DNA of 64,000 nt from Deltaproteobacteria bacterium (lineage in GTDB: Bacteria; Myxococcota_A; Polyangia; Polyangiales; Houyiibacteriaceae): positions 268,501 through 332,500 of the forward strand of contig JAEPMI010000015.1 of assembly GCA_017644045.1 (NCBI GenBank), read 5' to 3'. Both the position numbers and the translations under genes were made by a program. This document shows positions 40,340 through 49,026 of the stretch, piece after piece. A model generated the notes under the pieces. It was not told the DNA's origin. It ran no database searches and worked only from the letters and a program-made list of their open reading frames with translations. The first letter of the stretch is position 1; each line of letters starts with the position of its first letter.

Positions 40340-41407
40340 TCACGAGGCGGGAGCCCCCATCCAGGGACCGCTGAGCTGAATCTCGCAGAGGCTCGCGGGG
40401 GTGTCGGTGGCGTCCACGTCGCTGACGGCCCAGGCCCATCCGGGGCGGGCGGAATCGAGCACCAGGCCTTCCAGCTTGAGGGTCGAACGACCCCCCTCGG
40501 CCTCCTCGATCGCCGTGATTCTCACGCCCTCCTGGTCCATGACCCCGATCCTCACCCCGACCACCCGACCGTCCTCGAGCACGCTCGGCGAGGCCTCCGC
40601 CCCGGCCAGGAAGACGATCGCCTGGTCGGCGAATGCGGTCGCCCCCGTGAAGCCGTACGCGACGCCCTCCTCGCTCCCGAGATTCACGGGCTGGATCGCC
40701 AGGGGGGTGGGGACGGGTCCGGAGCCCTCGAGCCAGCCCTGAAAGGCGGCCAGATCCAGATCGGCATAAGCCGAATGGCGCTGGGCTCCGGCGCCATTGC
40801 CCCGATGGAAGAGGCGCAGCCGGTCGCCGAGCACCACCGCCCCCTCGAGGTTCAGCTCCGGGCCGCAGAACGACTCCAGGCGAAGGGTCGCGTAGAAGGC
40901 CTCGGCGTCGGTCCAGGTCACCTCCAGCTCCCGGTCCACCAGGGCGATCCAGGAGCGCTCCGCCAGCGTCCCGGAGCCGAAGCAGAGCACCCGGCCGTCC
41001 GGCAGGGACGCGCAGGCCTCGAGGTCGGGCTTGCGGTGCACGTTGCCGTGGGCCGCCTCGAAGCTGTGGTGGCCATCGCGCGAGGGCAGGGCGCGCGTGG
41101 TGAGACCGCCGTCGGGGTGACGGATGGCCAGCACGCTCATGTCGTCCTGGGCGATCAGCAGCCCGTCGCCGAGTCGCGCGAGCCCGGACGCGGCTCGGAC
41201 ATGAGGTCCGCGTTCGTCGTGGTCGGTCGGCGCCGGTTCGACGTAGACCAGTGGCTCGCAGCGGGCGACGCGCGCGTGGAGCGCGGGGTCCTCGACCGCG
41301 ACCACCTCCGCGGGCTCGCCGGGGTGCTCCGGCTCCGCCTGAGCGGAGCCACAGGCCACGATCGCGCACAGCACGGCCCAGCGGCCGATCGGGTTCACGC
41401 CTCCCAC
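40340..41407 (-). CDS. secreted protein, possibly beta-propeller
   Basis: A 355-residue protein starting with a signal-like region (MGGVNPIGRWAVLCAIVACG; Cys19 could be a lipobox). The mature part is beta-rich with repeated short strands (GLARLGDGLLIAQDDMSVLAI, ACASLPDGRVLCFGSG, LNLEGAVVLGDRLRLFHRG, LKLEGLVLD) typical of propeller or phytase-like folds (DUF6929-like, tentative). No catalytic residues are obvious. GTG or ATG starts near 41407 leave only 2 bp to the Mrp operon gene end at 41410, so it may be the last gene of that transcript. Confidence 0.6.
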   Translation of the reverse strand: MGGVNPIGRWAVLCAIVACGSAQAEPEHPGEPAEVVAVEDPALHARVARCEPLVYVEPAPTDHDERGPHVRAASGLARLGDGLLIAQDDMSVLAIRHPDGGLTTRALPSRDGHHSFEAAHGNVHRKPDLEACASLPDGRVLCFGSGTLAERSWIALVDRELEVTWTDAEAFYATLRLESFCGPELNLEGAVVLGDRLRLFHRGNGAGAQRHSAYADLDLAAFQGWLEGSGPVPTPLAIQPVNLGSEEGVAYGFTGATAFADQAIVFLAGAEASPSVLEDGRVVGVRIGVMDQEGVRITAIEEAEGGRSTLKLEGLVLDSARPGWAWAVSDVDATDTPASLCEIQLSGPWMGAPAS

Positions 41408-41409
41408 GC

Positions 41410-43143
41410 CTATGCGTAGTGCACCAGCAGCATGAAGCCCAGCAGCAACGCCGCCCAGAGGGTGGTCGCGCTCGGGCTCCAGGGCTCGCCGAGGGTGCCT
41501 CGGGGCGGCTGGTGGTGGACCGAGAGGAGTCTCAGGAACGCGCTTCGAACGGCGACGACGGCCGACCAGGCCTTGAGCCGCGCGTAGGTCGCGAGCGAGT
41601 AGCCGTCGCGCACGACCTCCGGGGCGGCCTTTCGGTAGACCCAGTCGGAGTCGACGTTCACGGCGGGGAGCTCGGGCGGGTACACGCCGAGCTTCATGAG
41701 CACCACGAAGGCCAGTCCGGCGAACATCAGGAGCTCGAGCATGGTGAGCACGTGGGTGGTCTCGTAGGCGTGGTACTGGGCGGCGACCTCGGGGAAGGGC
41801 AGGTACTCGTAGAGCAGTCCCGGGAAGACACCGATGCCGATGCAGAGCACGGCGGCGATGCCCATCGCCACGAGCATGTGCTTGGGGGCTTCCTTCACCT
41901 TCCAGCCCTGGTCGTGCGCGAAGAAGGCGAAGAAGGGCACCTTGATGCCCGAATGGTCGCAGACGCCGGCCGAGGCGAAGAGGAGCACGCCGAAGATGAT
42001 GGGCAGGTGCATCTCGCCGACCGAGCTCACGATCATCGACTTGGTCACGAAGCCGCTGAGCCCCGGGAAGGCGCTGATGGAGAGCGCGCCGATCACACAG
42101 AAGAAGGTCGTCAGCGGCATCGACTTGTGCAGCCCGCCGAGCTTCGAGGCCTCGACCGTGCCGGTGCGGTAGAGCACCGCGCCCATGCTCATGAGGAGCA
42201 GGCCCTTGTAGAGGATGTGCGCGAAGGCGTGCGCGGCGGCGCCGTTGAGCGCCAGCTCGGTGCCGACCCCGATGCCGACGACCATGTAGCCGAGCTGGTT
42301 GTTGAGCGAGTAGGCGAGCACCCGCCGCAGGTCGTTCTCGAGGACCGCGTAGAAGATCGGGAAGGCCGTCATCACGGCGCCGATCGGGATCAGCAGCTCG
42401 GTCCCCGCGAAGCCACGCGCGAGCGCGTAGATGGCGAGCTTGGTGGTGAAGCTGGCGAGCACCACGGTGCCGCTGACGGTCGCCTCGGGGTAGGCGTCCT
42501 GCACCCAGTTGTGCAGCAGCGGGAACGCGGCCTTGATGCCGAAGGCCACGAAGATGAAGGGCGCGCCGCGCGACGTGTCGAGCGCCATCCGGTCGAAGCC
42601 GTAGCTCCCGGTGTCCGAGAGGTGCAGCAGGATGCCCATCAGGAGCAGTACGCCGGACCCGACCTGCACGATCAGGTAGCGCATGCCGACCTCGTACGCG
42701 CGCTCGCGCCGCTCGGGGTCGTCGATGCCGCGGGCCCAGATCAGGAACACGCTGCTCAGCGCGGTGAGCTCCCAGAAGACGAAGAGGCTGATCAGATCGC
42801 CGGCGAAGGTCGCCGCGATCGCCGAGCCCGCGTAGACCAACGTGGCCACGTGCTCGAGCGCCTTCTTCACGTGCAGCGCGTAGATGCAGCAGAGCAGCGC
42901 CGCGATGTGGAAGACGATGCCGAAGATCCGGCTGAGCGCATCCACCCGGACGATGTGCAGCGTGAACCCGGCCAGCGACACCGTCGCGTCGTGCCCGAGC
43001 TCGAGCATCAGCAGGTGCCCGAGGCTCAGCAGCGGCAGCAGCACCACCAGCGCCGAGCGCAGCTTCCCCTTCACGAAGGGAACGAGCATCGCCCCGAAGA
43101 GCAGGATCTCACCCGGGAAGAGCTGCTGTGCGAGCTCGTTCAC
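41410..43143 (-). CDS. Mrp/NuoL-M-N-type antiporter subunit (third large subunit)
   Basis: A 577-residue polytopic protein of the proton-translocating NuoL/M/N family. Pump residues are present: Glu in FVFWELTALSS, Lys in FGIKAAFPLLHNW and in FTTKLAIYAL, and the HILYKGLLLMSM His/Lys helix. An extended C-terminal region (about 460-577) has additional helices. It belongs to the cytoplasmic-membrane antiporter assembled from this operon. The start overlaps the small acidic-tail gene by 4 nt. It differs from MrpD in the operon; it could alternatively be regarded as a NuoL-like subunit. Confidence 0.85.
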   Translation of the reverse strand: MNELAQQLFPGEILLFGAMLVPFVKGKLRSALVVLLPLLSLGHLLMLELGHDATVSLAGFTLHIVRVDALSRIFGIVFHIAALLCCIYALHVKKALEHVATLVYAGSAIAATFAGDLISLFVFWELTALSSVFLIWARGIDDPERRERAYEVGMRYLIVQVGSGVLLLMGILLHLSDTGSYGFDRMALDTSRGAPFIFVAFGIKAAFPLLHNWVQDAYPEATVSGTVVLASFTTKLAIYALARGFAGTELLIPIGAVMTAFPIFYAVLENDLRRVLAYSLNNQLGYMVVGIGVGTELALNGAAAHAFAHILYKGLLLMSMGAVLYRTGTVEASKLGGLHKSMPLTTFFCVIGALSISAFPGLSGFVTKSMIVSSVGEMHLPIIFGVLLFASAGVCDHSGIKVPFFAFFAHDQGWKVKEAPKHMLVAMGIAAVLCIGIGVFPGLLYEYLPFPEVAAQYHAYETTHVLTMLELLMFAGLAFVVLMKLGVYPPELPAVNVDSDWVYRKAAPEVVRDGYSLATYARLKAWSAVVAVRSAFLRLLSVHHQPPRGTLGEPWSPSATTLWAALLLGFMLLVHYA

Positions 43144-43886
43144 CGCGCCTCCTCCTCGTCATCGTCGTCATCCGACTCCTCGTCCGACTCCGACTCCGCG
43201 TCCGACGCCGACTCCGCGGTGTCGTCGACCTCGTGCACGTCCTCGTCCTCGTCCTCGTCCTCGTGCACGTGCACGGAAGACCCCCCGTTCGACTCCGACT
43301 CAGCGGCTGACGACGACTCAGCGGCTGACGACGACTCCGCGTCCAACGCCGACTCCGCGGTGTCGTCGACCTCGTGCACGTCCTCGTCCTCGTCCCCGTG
43401 CACGTGCACGGAAGACCCCCCGTTCGACTCCGACTCAGCGGCTGACGACGACTCCGCGTCCAACTCCGACTCTTCCCCTTCTTCTTCCTCTGCGACCTCT
43501 GCGTCTCTGCGGCTCTGCGCGAGGCCCTTCTTCCCCTCCACCGTCGACGTCGCGTCAGACGACGACCCGACCACGACGGAATGCGGATGGGGCGGATCGG
43601 CCGACGCCACCTCGTCCCCATAGAAGTCCGGCGACCGCATCACGAGCTTCCGCAGCTGCTTCGCCGTCAGCACGAGCCCCACATACGAGATGAAGCCCAC
43701 CACCGCGTAGAACCCGACCCAGCCCTCGATCGCGAAGTGCACGTGCTTGTGCCCCACGAAGTGGAAGACCAGGTCGCCCACGAGCAACAGCACGCAGATC
43801 CCGATGACCCCGCGGACGATGGTGTCCACGTTCTTCTCGAACCAGGAGGGCGGCAGGGGCTCGTTCCCATGGTCGTGTCCGCTCAT
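43140..43886 (-). CDS. small Mrp-associated membrane protein with repetitive acidic tail
   Basis: A 248-residue protein. Two hydrophobic helices (about 20-42 and 54-80) and the conserved-looking AKQLRKLVMRSPDFYGDE region form the first ~95 residues. The rest is a Ser/Glu/Asp/His tail with a unit SNGGSSVHVH..DEDVHEVDDTAES present twice, ending SDDDDDEEEAR. The core resembles small proteins next to D-type antiporter subunits in deltaproteobacteria. ATG 43886 overlaps the upstream gene's stop (ATGA). The His/acidic tail could bind metal ions (inference). Confidence 0.7.
   Translation of the reverse strand: MSGHDHGNEPLPPSWFEKNVDTIVRGVIGICVLLLVGDLVFHFVGHKHVHFAIEGWVGFYAVVGFISYVGLVLTAKQLRKLVMRSPDFYGDEVASADPPHPHSVVVGSSSDATSTVEGKKGLAQSRRDAEVAEEEEGEESELDAESSSAAESESNGGSSVHVHGDEDEDVHEVDDTAESALDAESSSAAESSSAAESESNGGSSVHVHEDEDEDEDVHEVDDTAESASDAESESDEESDDDDDEEEAR
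43192..43472. repeat. in-frame tandem repeat coding the acidic tail
   Basis: A unit beginning GACTCCGCGTCC starts at 43192 and 43333 and a partial one at 43450 (spacings 141 and 117 bp). The first two units share long identical stretches (for example GACTCCGCGGTGTCGTCGAC). The length difference is a multiple of 3, so the reading frame is kept. Confidence 0.8.
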
Positions 43887-45412
43887 CCGGCCACCCCCAC
43901 GATCGGTGCGATGAGGCGCACCACCCAGTGCGCCATGAAGAAGAGCACGACGCACCCGACGGCGGTCAGGCAGAGCGGCACCACGCAGAGCCAAGGCGCC
44001 TCACCGGCGAACATCCCGCCCTTCGCGTCGTCCCCCCCGTGCCCGTGCCCGTGCCCGTGCCCCTGCCCGTCGTCACCGTGCTCGTCCGCCTTCGGAGGGA
44101 AGAAGAACGCGCGCACCGGGATGGGGATCAGATAGCCGATGTTGAGCAGCGAGGAGACCATCAGCACCGCCACGAAGATCGCGTGCTCGTCGGCCGCGCC
44201 GAGCGCCAGGTACCACTTGCTCCAGGAGCCGCCCATCGGAGGCACACCGATGATCGAGAGGCTCGCGATGAAGAACGCGCCCATCGTCAGCGGCATCGTG
44301 CGACCGAGTCCGTCGAGCTCGCTCACGTTCTTCTTGTGTGCCGCGACCAGGATCGCGCCCGCGCAGAAGAAGAGGGTGATCTTGCCCACCGCGTGGGTCG
44401 CGATGTGCAGCCCGCCGCCGACGATTCCGTCGGGGGTCACCAGCGCGGCGCCGAGCACGATGTAGGCGAGCTGCGCGATGGTCGAGTACGCCAGTCGCGC
44501 TTTGAGGTTGTCCTGCTTGAACGCGATCAGCGATCCCATCAGGAGCGTGAAGGCCGCGACCCACATCAACCACTCGCTGGACCCGGTGGAGTGGAGCAGG
44601 TCGAGGCCGAAGACGTAGACCACGATCTTCAGCACCGAGAACACGCCCGCCTTCACGACCGCCACGGCGTGCAGCAGCGCGCTGACCGGCGTCGGGGCGA
44701 CCATCGCGTTCGGCAGCCAGCGGTGGAGCGGCATCAGCGCGGCCTTGCCGCAGCCGTAGGCGAAGAGCCCGAGGAGCAGCGGGAGCATCGCCGGGTCGAT
44801 GTGACCGGCGAGAATGCCGCCGCGGCGGAAGTCGAGGGTGCCCGCCTTGGCGTAGGTCCAGGCGATCGCCAGGAGCAGGAAGCCGATCGAGGTCCCCATC
44901 AGGATCCCGAGGTAGATGCGGCCGGAGCGGCGCGCCTCGGGGCTCTGGTGATGGGTGACCAGCGGGTAGGTGCAGAGGGTGAGCACCTCGTAGAAGAGGA
45001 AGAGCGTGCCGAGGTTCGCGGCGAAGGCGATCCCGAGCGCCGCGAAGATCGAGAGCGCGAAGCAGACGAAGAAGCGCGTCTGGTTCGTCTCGTGGTGGCC
45101 GCGCATGTAGCCGACCGCGTAGGCGCTCGTGACCGGCCAGAGGCCCGCGGCGACGAGCGCGTAGAGCATGCCGAGCGGCTCGACCCGGAACGCGAGCGGT
45201 ACGCCGGGCAGCAGCGCATCGACCACGACCCACTGCGGCTGATCCCCCTGCATCACCGGCGCGACCAGCGTCAGCACCAGCCCGATGGTCGCCAGGCTCG
45301 CGAGCCCGGTCATCGCCTCGCGGAGGTTCGGCTTCTTGCCGGTCAGAGCGACCAGCAGCGCGCCGATCACCGGCATGGCCAGGCACAGACCGATGGTGAG
45401 CTCCGGGCTCAT
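43883..45412 (-). CDS. Mrp-type antiporter D-like subunit (second)
   Basis: A 509-residue NuoL/M/N-family protein. Conserved residues: Glu in FLFYEVLTLCTYPLV, Lys in GCGKAALMPLHRWLP and AVAVVKAGVFSVL, and THAVGKITLFF. Between the last helices is a His-rich loop (ADEHGDDGQGHGHGHGHGGDD) whose DNA is a run of GGGCAC units. It is coupled to genes on both sides by ATGA overlaps. It probably forms an additional ion channel module beside MrpD. Confidence 0.87.
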   Translation of the reverse strand: MSPELTIGLCLAMPVIGALLVALTGKKPNLREAMTGLASLATIGLVLTLVAPVMQGDQPQWVVVDALLPGVPLAFRVEPLGMLYALVAAGLWPVTSAYAVGYMRGHHETNQTRFFVCFALSIFAALGIAFAANLGTLFLFYEVLTLCTYPLVTHHQSPEARRSGRIYLGILMGTSIGFLLLAIAWTYAKAGTLDFRRGGILAGHIDPAMLPLLLGLFAYGCGKAALMPLHRWLPNAMVAPTPVSALLHAVAVVKAGVFSVLKIVVYVFGLDLLHSTGSSEWLMWVAAFTLLMGSLIAFKQDNLKARLAYSTIAQLAYIVLGAALVTPDGIVGGGLHIATHAVGKITLFFCAGAILVAAHKKNVSELDGLGRTMPLTMGAFFIASLSIIGVPPMGGSWSKWYLALGAADEHAIFVAVLMVSSLLNIGYLIPIPVRAFFFPPKADEHGDDGQGHGHGHGHGGDDAKGGMFAGEAPWLCVVPLCLTAVGCVVLFFMAHWVVRLIAPIVGVAG

Positions 45413-46947
45413 CCGTGGCCTCCCGTCGGGAGCGGCGGAAGCGAGCCGGGTTCCAGGAAGAGCTGATGTGCGGCGTCGGCTGCCAGCTCCACCACCTGGT
45501 CCGGGAAGAGGCCGAAGAGGACGCTCGCGCCGAGGAGGATCAGCGCCGGGACCATCGCCAGGTTGTCGTGGGTGGTCTTCTCGTCGACCGGCGGCGCCTG
45601 GAAGTACATGACCTCGACGATCCGCCAGACGTAGACCACCGCGACGAGGCTGCTCAGCAGCACCAACCCGGCGACCAGGTAGTGCTCCGAGGCGAACGCC
45701 GCCTGCAGCAGCGCCCACTTGCTGACGAAGCCCGAGGTGCCGGGCACGCCGATCAGCCCGACCCCACCGAGCACGAAGGCGAAGGCGACGATCGGCATCC
45801 GCTTTCCGAGACCGTTCAGGCGCTGGATGCGGTTGCTGCCGACGCCGGCGACGATGGCCGCGACCACGCAGAAGAGGCCGGCCTTGGTCACCGCGTGAGC
45901 GCCGAGGTGGAGCAGGCCAGCCTGCACGCCGGCCTCCGTGCCGAAGGAGAGGGCGAGCGTGAGGTAGCCGACCTGACCGACGGAGGAGTAGGCCAGCATC
46001 CGCTTGAGCGTCGGCTGATAGATCGCGGCGATCGACCCGATGAACATGCCTGCGATCGAGAGCGGCATGAGTACGTGGGTCCCGAAGCGCAGCGCGCCGA
46101 AGACGTGGGCCGCGCCGAAGAAGACCACCGTGGTCCGGAGCAGCTGGAAGTAGATGACCTTCGTGGCGGTGCCCGCGAGGAACGCGGAGACCGCCGCCGG
46201 CGCCTCGGCGTAAGCGCCCGGCAGCCACTGGTGCAGCGGGAAGACCGCGAGCTTGAGGCCGAGTCCCACGATCATGAAGACGAAGGCGACCAGCAGCGTG
46301 AGGTTGTGGCTGTCCGGAGCGACATCCTCCAGCTCCTGCACGCGGTGGGCGATGTCCTGCACGTTCAGGGTGCCGGTGACCTGATAGAGCAGGCCGATGC
46401 CGATCAGGACGAAGGTGCCGCCGATCGTGCCGAGGATCAGGTAGTTGAACGCCGCGGAGAACGCCCGCCGCCGGTTGCCCATCGCCACCAGCGAGTAGGT
46501 CGAGAGCGAGCTGATCTCGAGAAAGACGAAGACGTTGAAGGCGTCGCCGGTGATCGCCATACCGAGGAGGCCGGCCAGGCAGAGCAGGTAGGCCGCGTAG
46601 TAGAGGTGCTGCTGCCCCTCCGTGACCTCTTTGCGTGTCTCTCGGGTGCCGAGGAGCAAGCCGAGCGCGGCGATGCTGCTCACGATCGCGACGACGAAGG
46701 CGCTCGCCTGGCTGACGACGTACTCGATGCCGATCGGCGGCGGCCACCCACCCAGGTGATAGGAGAGCGGTTCGACCTGCTCGCGGGCGGCGATGACCAG
46801 GCCCCAGCCGATGACCGCGGTCGCGAGCGCCGAGAGCAGCGCCAGCGCGCGCGCCACCTGCTTTTGACGGATGAGCGCGAGCAGCGGCGCCGTCAGGAGC
46901 GGGACCACCACGAGCAGGACCGGGAAGTGAGCCTTCAGGCCGCTCAT
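45409..46947 (-). CDS. mrpD: Na+/H+ antiporter subunit MrpD
   Basis: A 512-residue protein of MrpD length. Motifs: FVFLEISSLSTYSLVAMG (Glu), GLKLAVFPLHQWLPGAYAEAP (Lys), AGTATKVIYF (Lys), LAYSSVGQVGYL and GAHAVTKAGLF. The order relative to MrpC (immediately upstream, 4-nt ATGA overlap) is that of standard mrp operons. MrpD couples ion exchange to proton motive force in the cytoplasmic membrane. ATG at 46947. Confidence 0.92.
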   Translation of the reverse strand: MSGLKAHFPVLLVVVPLLTAPLLALIRQKQVARALALLSALATAVIGWGLVIAAREQVEPLSYHLGGWPPPIGIEYVVSQASAFVVAIVSSIAALGLLLGTRETRKEVTEGQQHLYYAAYLLCLAGLLGMAITGDAFNVFVFLEISSLSTYSLVAMGNRRRAFSAAFNYLILGTIGGTFVLIGIGLLYQVTGTLNVQDIAHRVQELEDVAPDSHNLTLLVAFVFMIVGLGLKLAVFPLHQWLPGAYAEAPAAVSAFLAGTATKVIYFQLLRTTVVFFGAAHVFGALRFGTHVLMPLSIAGMFIGSIAAIYQPTLKRMLAYSSVGQVGYLTLALSFGTEAGVQAGLLHLGAHAVTKAGLFCVVAAIVAGVGSNRIQRLNGLGKRMPIVAFAFVLGGVGLIGVPGTSGFVSKWALLQAAFASEHYLVAGLVLLSSLVAVVYVWRIVEVMYFQAPPVDEKTTHDNLAMVPALILLGASVLFGLFPDQVVELAADAAHQLFLEPGSLPPLPTGGHG

Positions 46948-47345
46948 GACTCGAGCGACTCCTCCTCGGCGCGGTCCTTCTCGATCACGACGTCGTCCTC
47001 GACGGTGCCGTAGCTCTCCTTGATCCGGACGACGAGCGCGAGCCCGAGCGCCATCGTCGCGATGCCGACGACGATGGCCGTGAGCATGAGGACGTGGGGG
47101 ACGGGGTTCGAATAGACGACGTCCAGGTTCGGGACGGCGTCGTGACCTTCGCCCTCCATCACGTAGACGGGCGCGGTGCCGCCGGCGACCTTGCCCATGG
47201 TGACGTAGAGCATGATCACCGACACCTGGAAGATGGAGAGGCCCATGAGCTTCTTCACGTAGTTCCGGCGCGCGATGACGATGTGCAGGCCCGTCATCAT
47301 CAGGGCGATGACCACCCAATAGTGCCAGTGGGTCGCGAGGGTCAC
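46944..47345 (-). CDS. mrpC: Na+/H+ antiporter subunit MrpC (NuoK-like)
   Basis: A 133-residue three-helix protein (helices about 8-24, 34-52, 84-106) with MGLSIFQVSVIMLYVT and PHVLMLTAIVVGIATMALGLAL, the NuoK/MrpC signature. The hydrophilic C-terminal tail is acidic (VEDDVVIEKDRAEEESLES). The GTG start at 47345 overlaps the MrpB-type gene by 4 nt. It is a membrane scaffold subunit carrying acidic residues on the ion path. Confidence 0.9.
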   Translation of the reverse strand: MTLATHWHYWVVIALMMTGLHIVIARRNYVKKLMGLSIFQVSVIMLYVTMGKVAGGTAPVYVMEGEGHDAVPNLDVVYSNPVPHVLMLTAIVVGIATMALGLALVVRIKESYGTVEDDVVIEKDRAEEESLES

Positions 47346-48430
47346 GACGAGCCCTCCTTCGGGGTCTCCACCGGAAGCTCGGGGACGGCGGTGAGGCGTG
47401 GCGGTGCCAGGGCGCCCTTCTTGCGCTTCGGCAGGCGCGGGCGCGGGCGCGCGGTGAACACGAAGTAGATGACGACCATCACCGCGCTGACGGTGATGCC
47501 GACGCCGAGCTCGACCAGGAAGATGCCCCAGTGCTGTCCGTGGGACGGGTGCTCGGGGGTGAACGCCGAGTAGTCGAGAAAGGTGCCGCCGGCGAAGAGG
47601 GCGGCGACGCCCACGCCGCCGTAGAGGAGCACGCCGAACGCCATGCCCCCTTCGAGCATCCGCTCGGGCGCGATGCCCTGAACCGCGCGCGGCCCCCAGA
47701 CGAGACCGTAGAGGATGAAGGCCGCGGCGAAGACCACACCGGCCTGGAAGCCGCCGCCGGGTCCGAAGTCGCCGTGCGCCTGCACGTAGAGCGCGAAGAG
47801 CAGGATGAAGGGGAGCATCACCTTCGCGACCGCGCGGACGATGGGCATCTCGCGCACGTAGGGCGCGCGTGAGCGGACGGGGATGGGCTTGGCCTTCGCG
47901 CCCATGACCGCGGCCTTGCTGCGGAGCAGGAGCAGCACGCCGATGCCGGCGGTGAAGACGACGGCGAGCTCGCCGAAGGTGTCGTAGCCACGGTAGCTGG
48001 CGAGCACGCTGGTCACGACGTTCGGCAGCCCGATCTCGTCCCAGGAGTGCATCAGGTAATGCCGGCCGACGCCGTGATGGATCGGCGCGTCCGGATCGCC
48101 GAAGGCCGGCATGTCGAAGGTGCCGAAGAAGAGCGCCAGCCCGGTCAGCGACACCACGCCGATCGCCAGCCAGCTCCGCTCGCTCTCGCGCTCGGTGTCG
48201 TCTGTGAGCGCCAGCGTGGCGAGGAAGAGGACGGTCGAGATGCCCGCACCGACCGCCGCTTCGGTGAACGCGACGTCGACCGCGGTGAGCAGCGTGAAGA
48301 GCCCCGCGGACAGGAAGCTGAAGATGCCGGTGAGCATCGCCGCGCCGAAGAGGTTCCGCAGCCGGCCGACGACGATGCCGACGACCAACAGGAACACGAA
48401 GAGCACGGCCTCGAGCGGAAGCTCGGTCAC
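47342..48430 (-). CDS. mrpB: MrpA C-terminal (DUF4040) plus MrpB fusion subunit
   Basis: A 362-residue protein joining two parts. The first (about 1-75) is DUF4040/MbhD-like: VGRLRNLFGAAMLTGIFS and DVAFTEAAVGAGISTVLF. The later part (about 205-335) is MnhB/MrpB: FILLFALYVQAHGDFGPGGG, then FQAGVVFAAAFILYGL. A segment FGELAVVFTAGIGVLLLLRSK between them matches the last helix of MrpA-type regions. Thus the C-terminal pieces of MrpA are carried here, while no gene encodes an intact MrpA. GTG start at 48430, GTGA overlap with mrpG. Confidence 0.85.
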   Translation of the reverse strand: MTELPLEAVLFVFLLVVGIVVGRLRNLFGAAMLTGIFSFLSAGLFTLLTAVDVAFTEAAVGAGISTVLFLATLALTDDTERESERSWLAIGVVSLTGLALFFGTFDMPAFGDPDAPIHHGVGRHYLMHSWDEIGLPNVVTSVLASYRGYDTFGELAVVFTAGIGVLLLLRSKAAVMGAKAKPIPVRSRAPYVREMPIVRAVAKVMLPFILLFALYVQAHGDFGPGGGFQAGVVFAAAFILYGLVWGPRAVQGIAPERMLEGGMAFGVLLYGGVGVAALFAGGTFLDYSAFTPEHPSHGQHWGIFLVELGVGITVSAVMVVIYFVFTARPRPRLPKRKKGALAPPRLTAVPELPVETPKEGSS

Positions 48431-49026
48431 GTCCGCGACTCCTCGGAGTCGTCCGACTCCGACTCCGACTCCGACTCCGACTCCGACTCCGACTCCGACT
48501 CCGACTCCGACTCCGACTCCGACTCCGACTCCGACTCCGACTCCGACTCCGACTCTGCTCCGTGACTCTGTGCGAGGCCCTGCTCCCCGCCAGACGTCGA
48601 CCCCGCGTCCGCGTCCGAGTCGGCCATGGCAGCCAGGTCGAGCGACGGCACCTTCGCCGCCTTCGGCACGTCGCCGGCCGCCTCCGCCGCCGCCGTCTTC
48701 GCCGGCCGCACGGTCCAGTCGCGCACCCGCGGGTTCTCCAGCTTGATGCCGCGCGCGTAGGCCGCCTTCACCAGCGCGTGCGTGGAGACCACGCTCGAGA
48801 GCCAGATGAAGCCCACCACCGTGAGCAGCTTCACGATGACCAGCGGCTCCGCGAAGAAGCACAAGCCCACGAGGATGCCCATCGCCCCGGCGCTGTCGGT
48901 CATGCCCGCCGCGTGGCAGCGCGAGTAGAAGTCCGGAAGCCGGAGCAGCCCGATCCCGCCGACGACGCAGAAGAACACGCCGCCAGCGAGGAAGACCGTG
49001 CCCACGATCGCGAGGGCCAGGCTCAT
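48427..49026 (-). CDS. mrpG: antiporter subunit MrpG with Ser-Glu repeat tail
   Basis: A 199-residue protein. The first ~105 residues are MrpG: three helices with GGIGLLRLPDFYSRCHAAGMTDSAGAMG. After SSLVSTHALVKAA-like residues and a linker (PAKTAAAEAAGDVPKAA) the tail becomes about 17 Ser-Glu dipeptides encoded by a perfect GACTCC hexamer array, ending DDSEESRT. MrpG homologues normally stop at about 110-130 residues, so the tail is extra. ATGA overlap with mrpF upstream and GTGA with mrpB downstream. Confidence 0.9.
   Translation of the reverse strand: MSLALAIVGTVFLAGGVFFCVVGGIGLLRLPDFYSRCHAAGMTDSAGAMGILVGLCFFAEPLVIVKLLTVVGFIWLSSVVSTHALVKAAYARGIKLENPRVRDWTVRPAKTAAAEAAGDVPKAAKVPSLDLAAMADSDADAGSTSGGEQGLAQSHGAESESESESESESESESESESESESESESESESESDDSEESRT
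48452..48555. repeat. hexanucleotide microsatellite (GACTCC)n
   Basis: Sixteen perfect consecutive GACTCC units run from 48455 to 48550, with partial units on each side (48452-48555). It lies inside mrpG, where it encodes Ser-Glu repeats. Unit length 6 keeps frame on slippage. Confidence 0.92.

Noticed and set aside
40384-41419. Long plus-strand open frames opposite the propeller-like gene and the mrp operon
   Set aside because: They are mirror frames of high-GC genes, rich in Arg/Ala/Gly with no domain-like sequence.
43185-43480. CRISPR-like array from repeated units
   Set aside because: The units are in frame with a membrane-protein tail and there are no spacers of uniform length.
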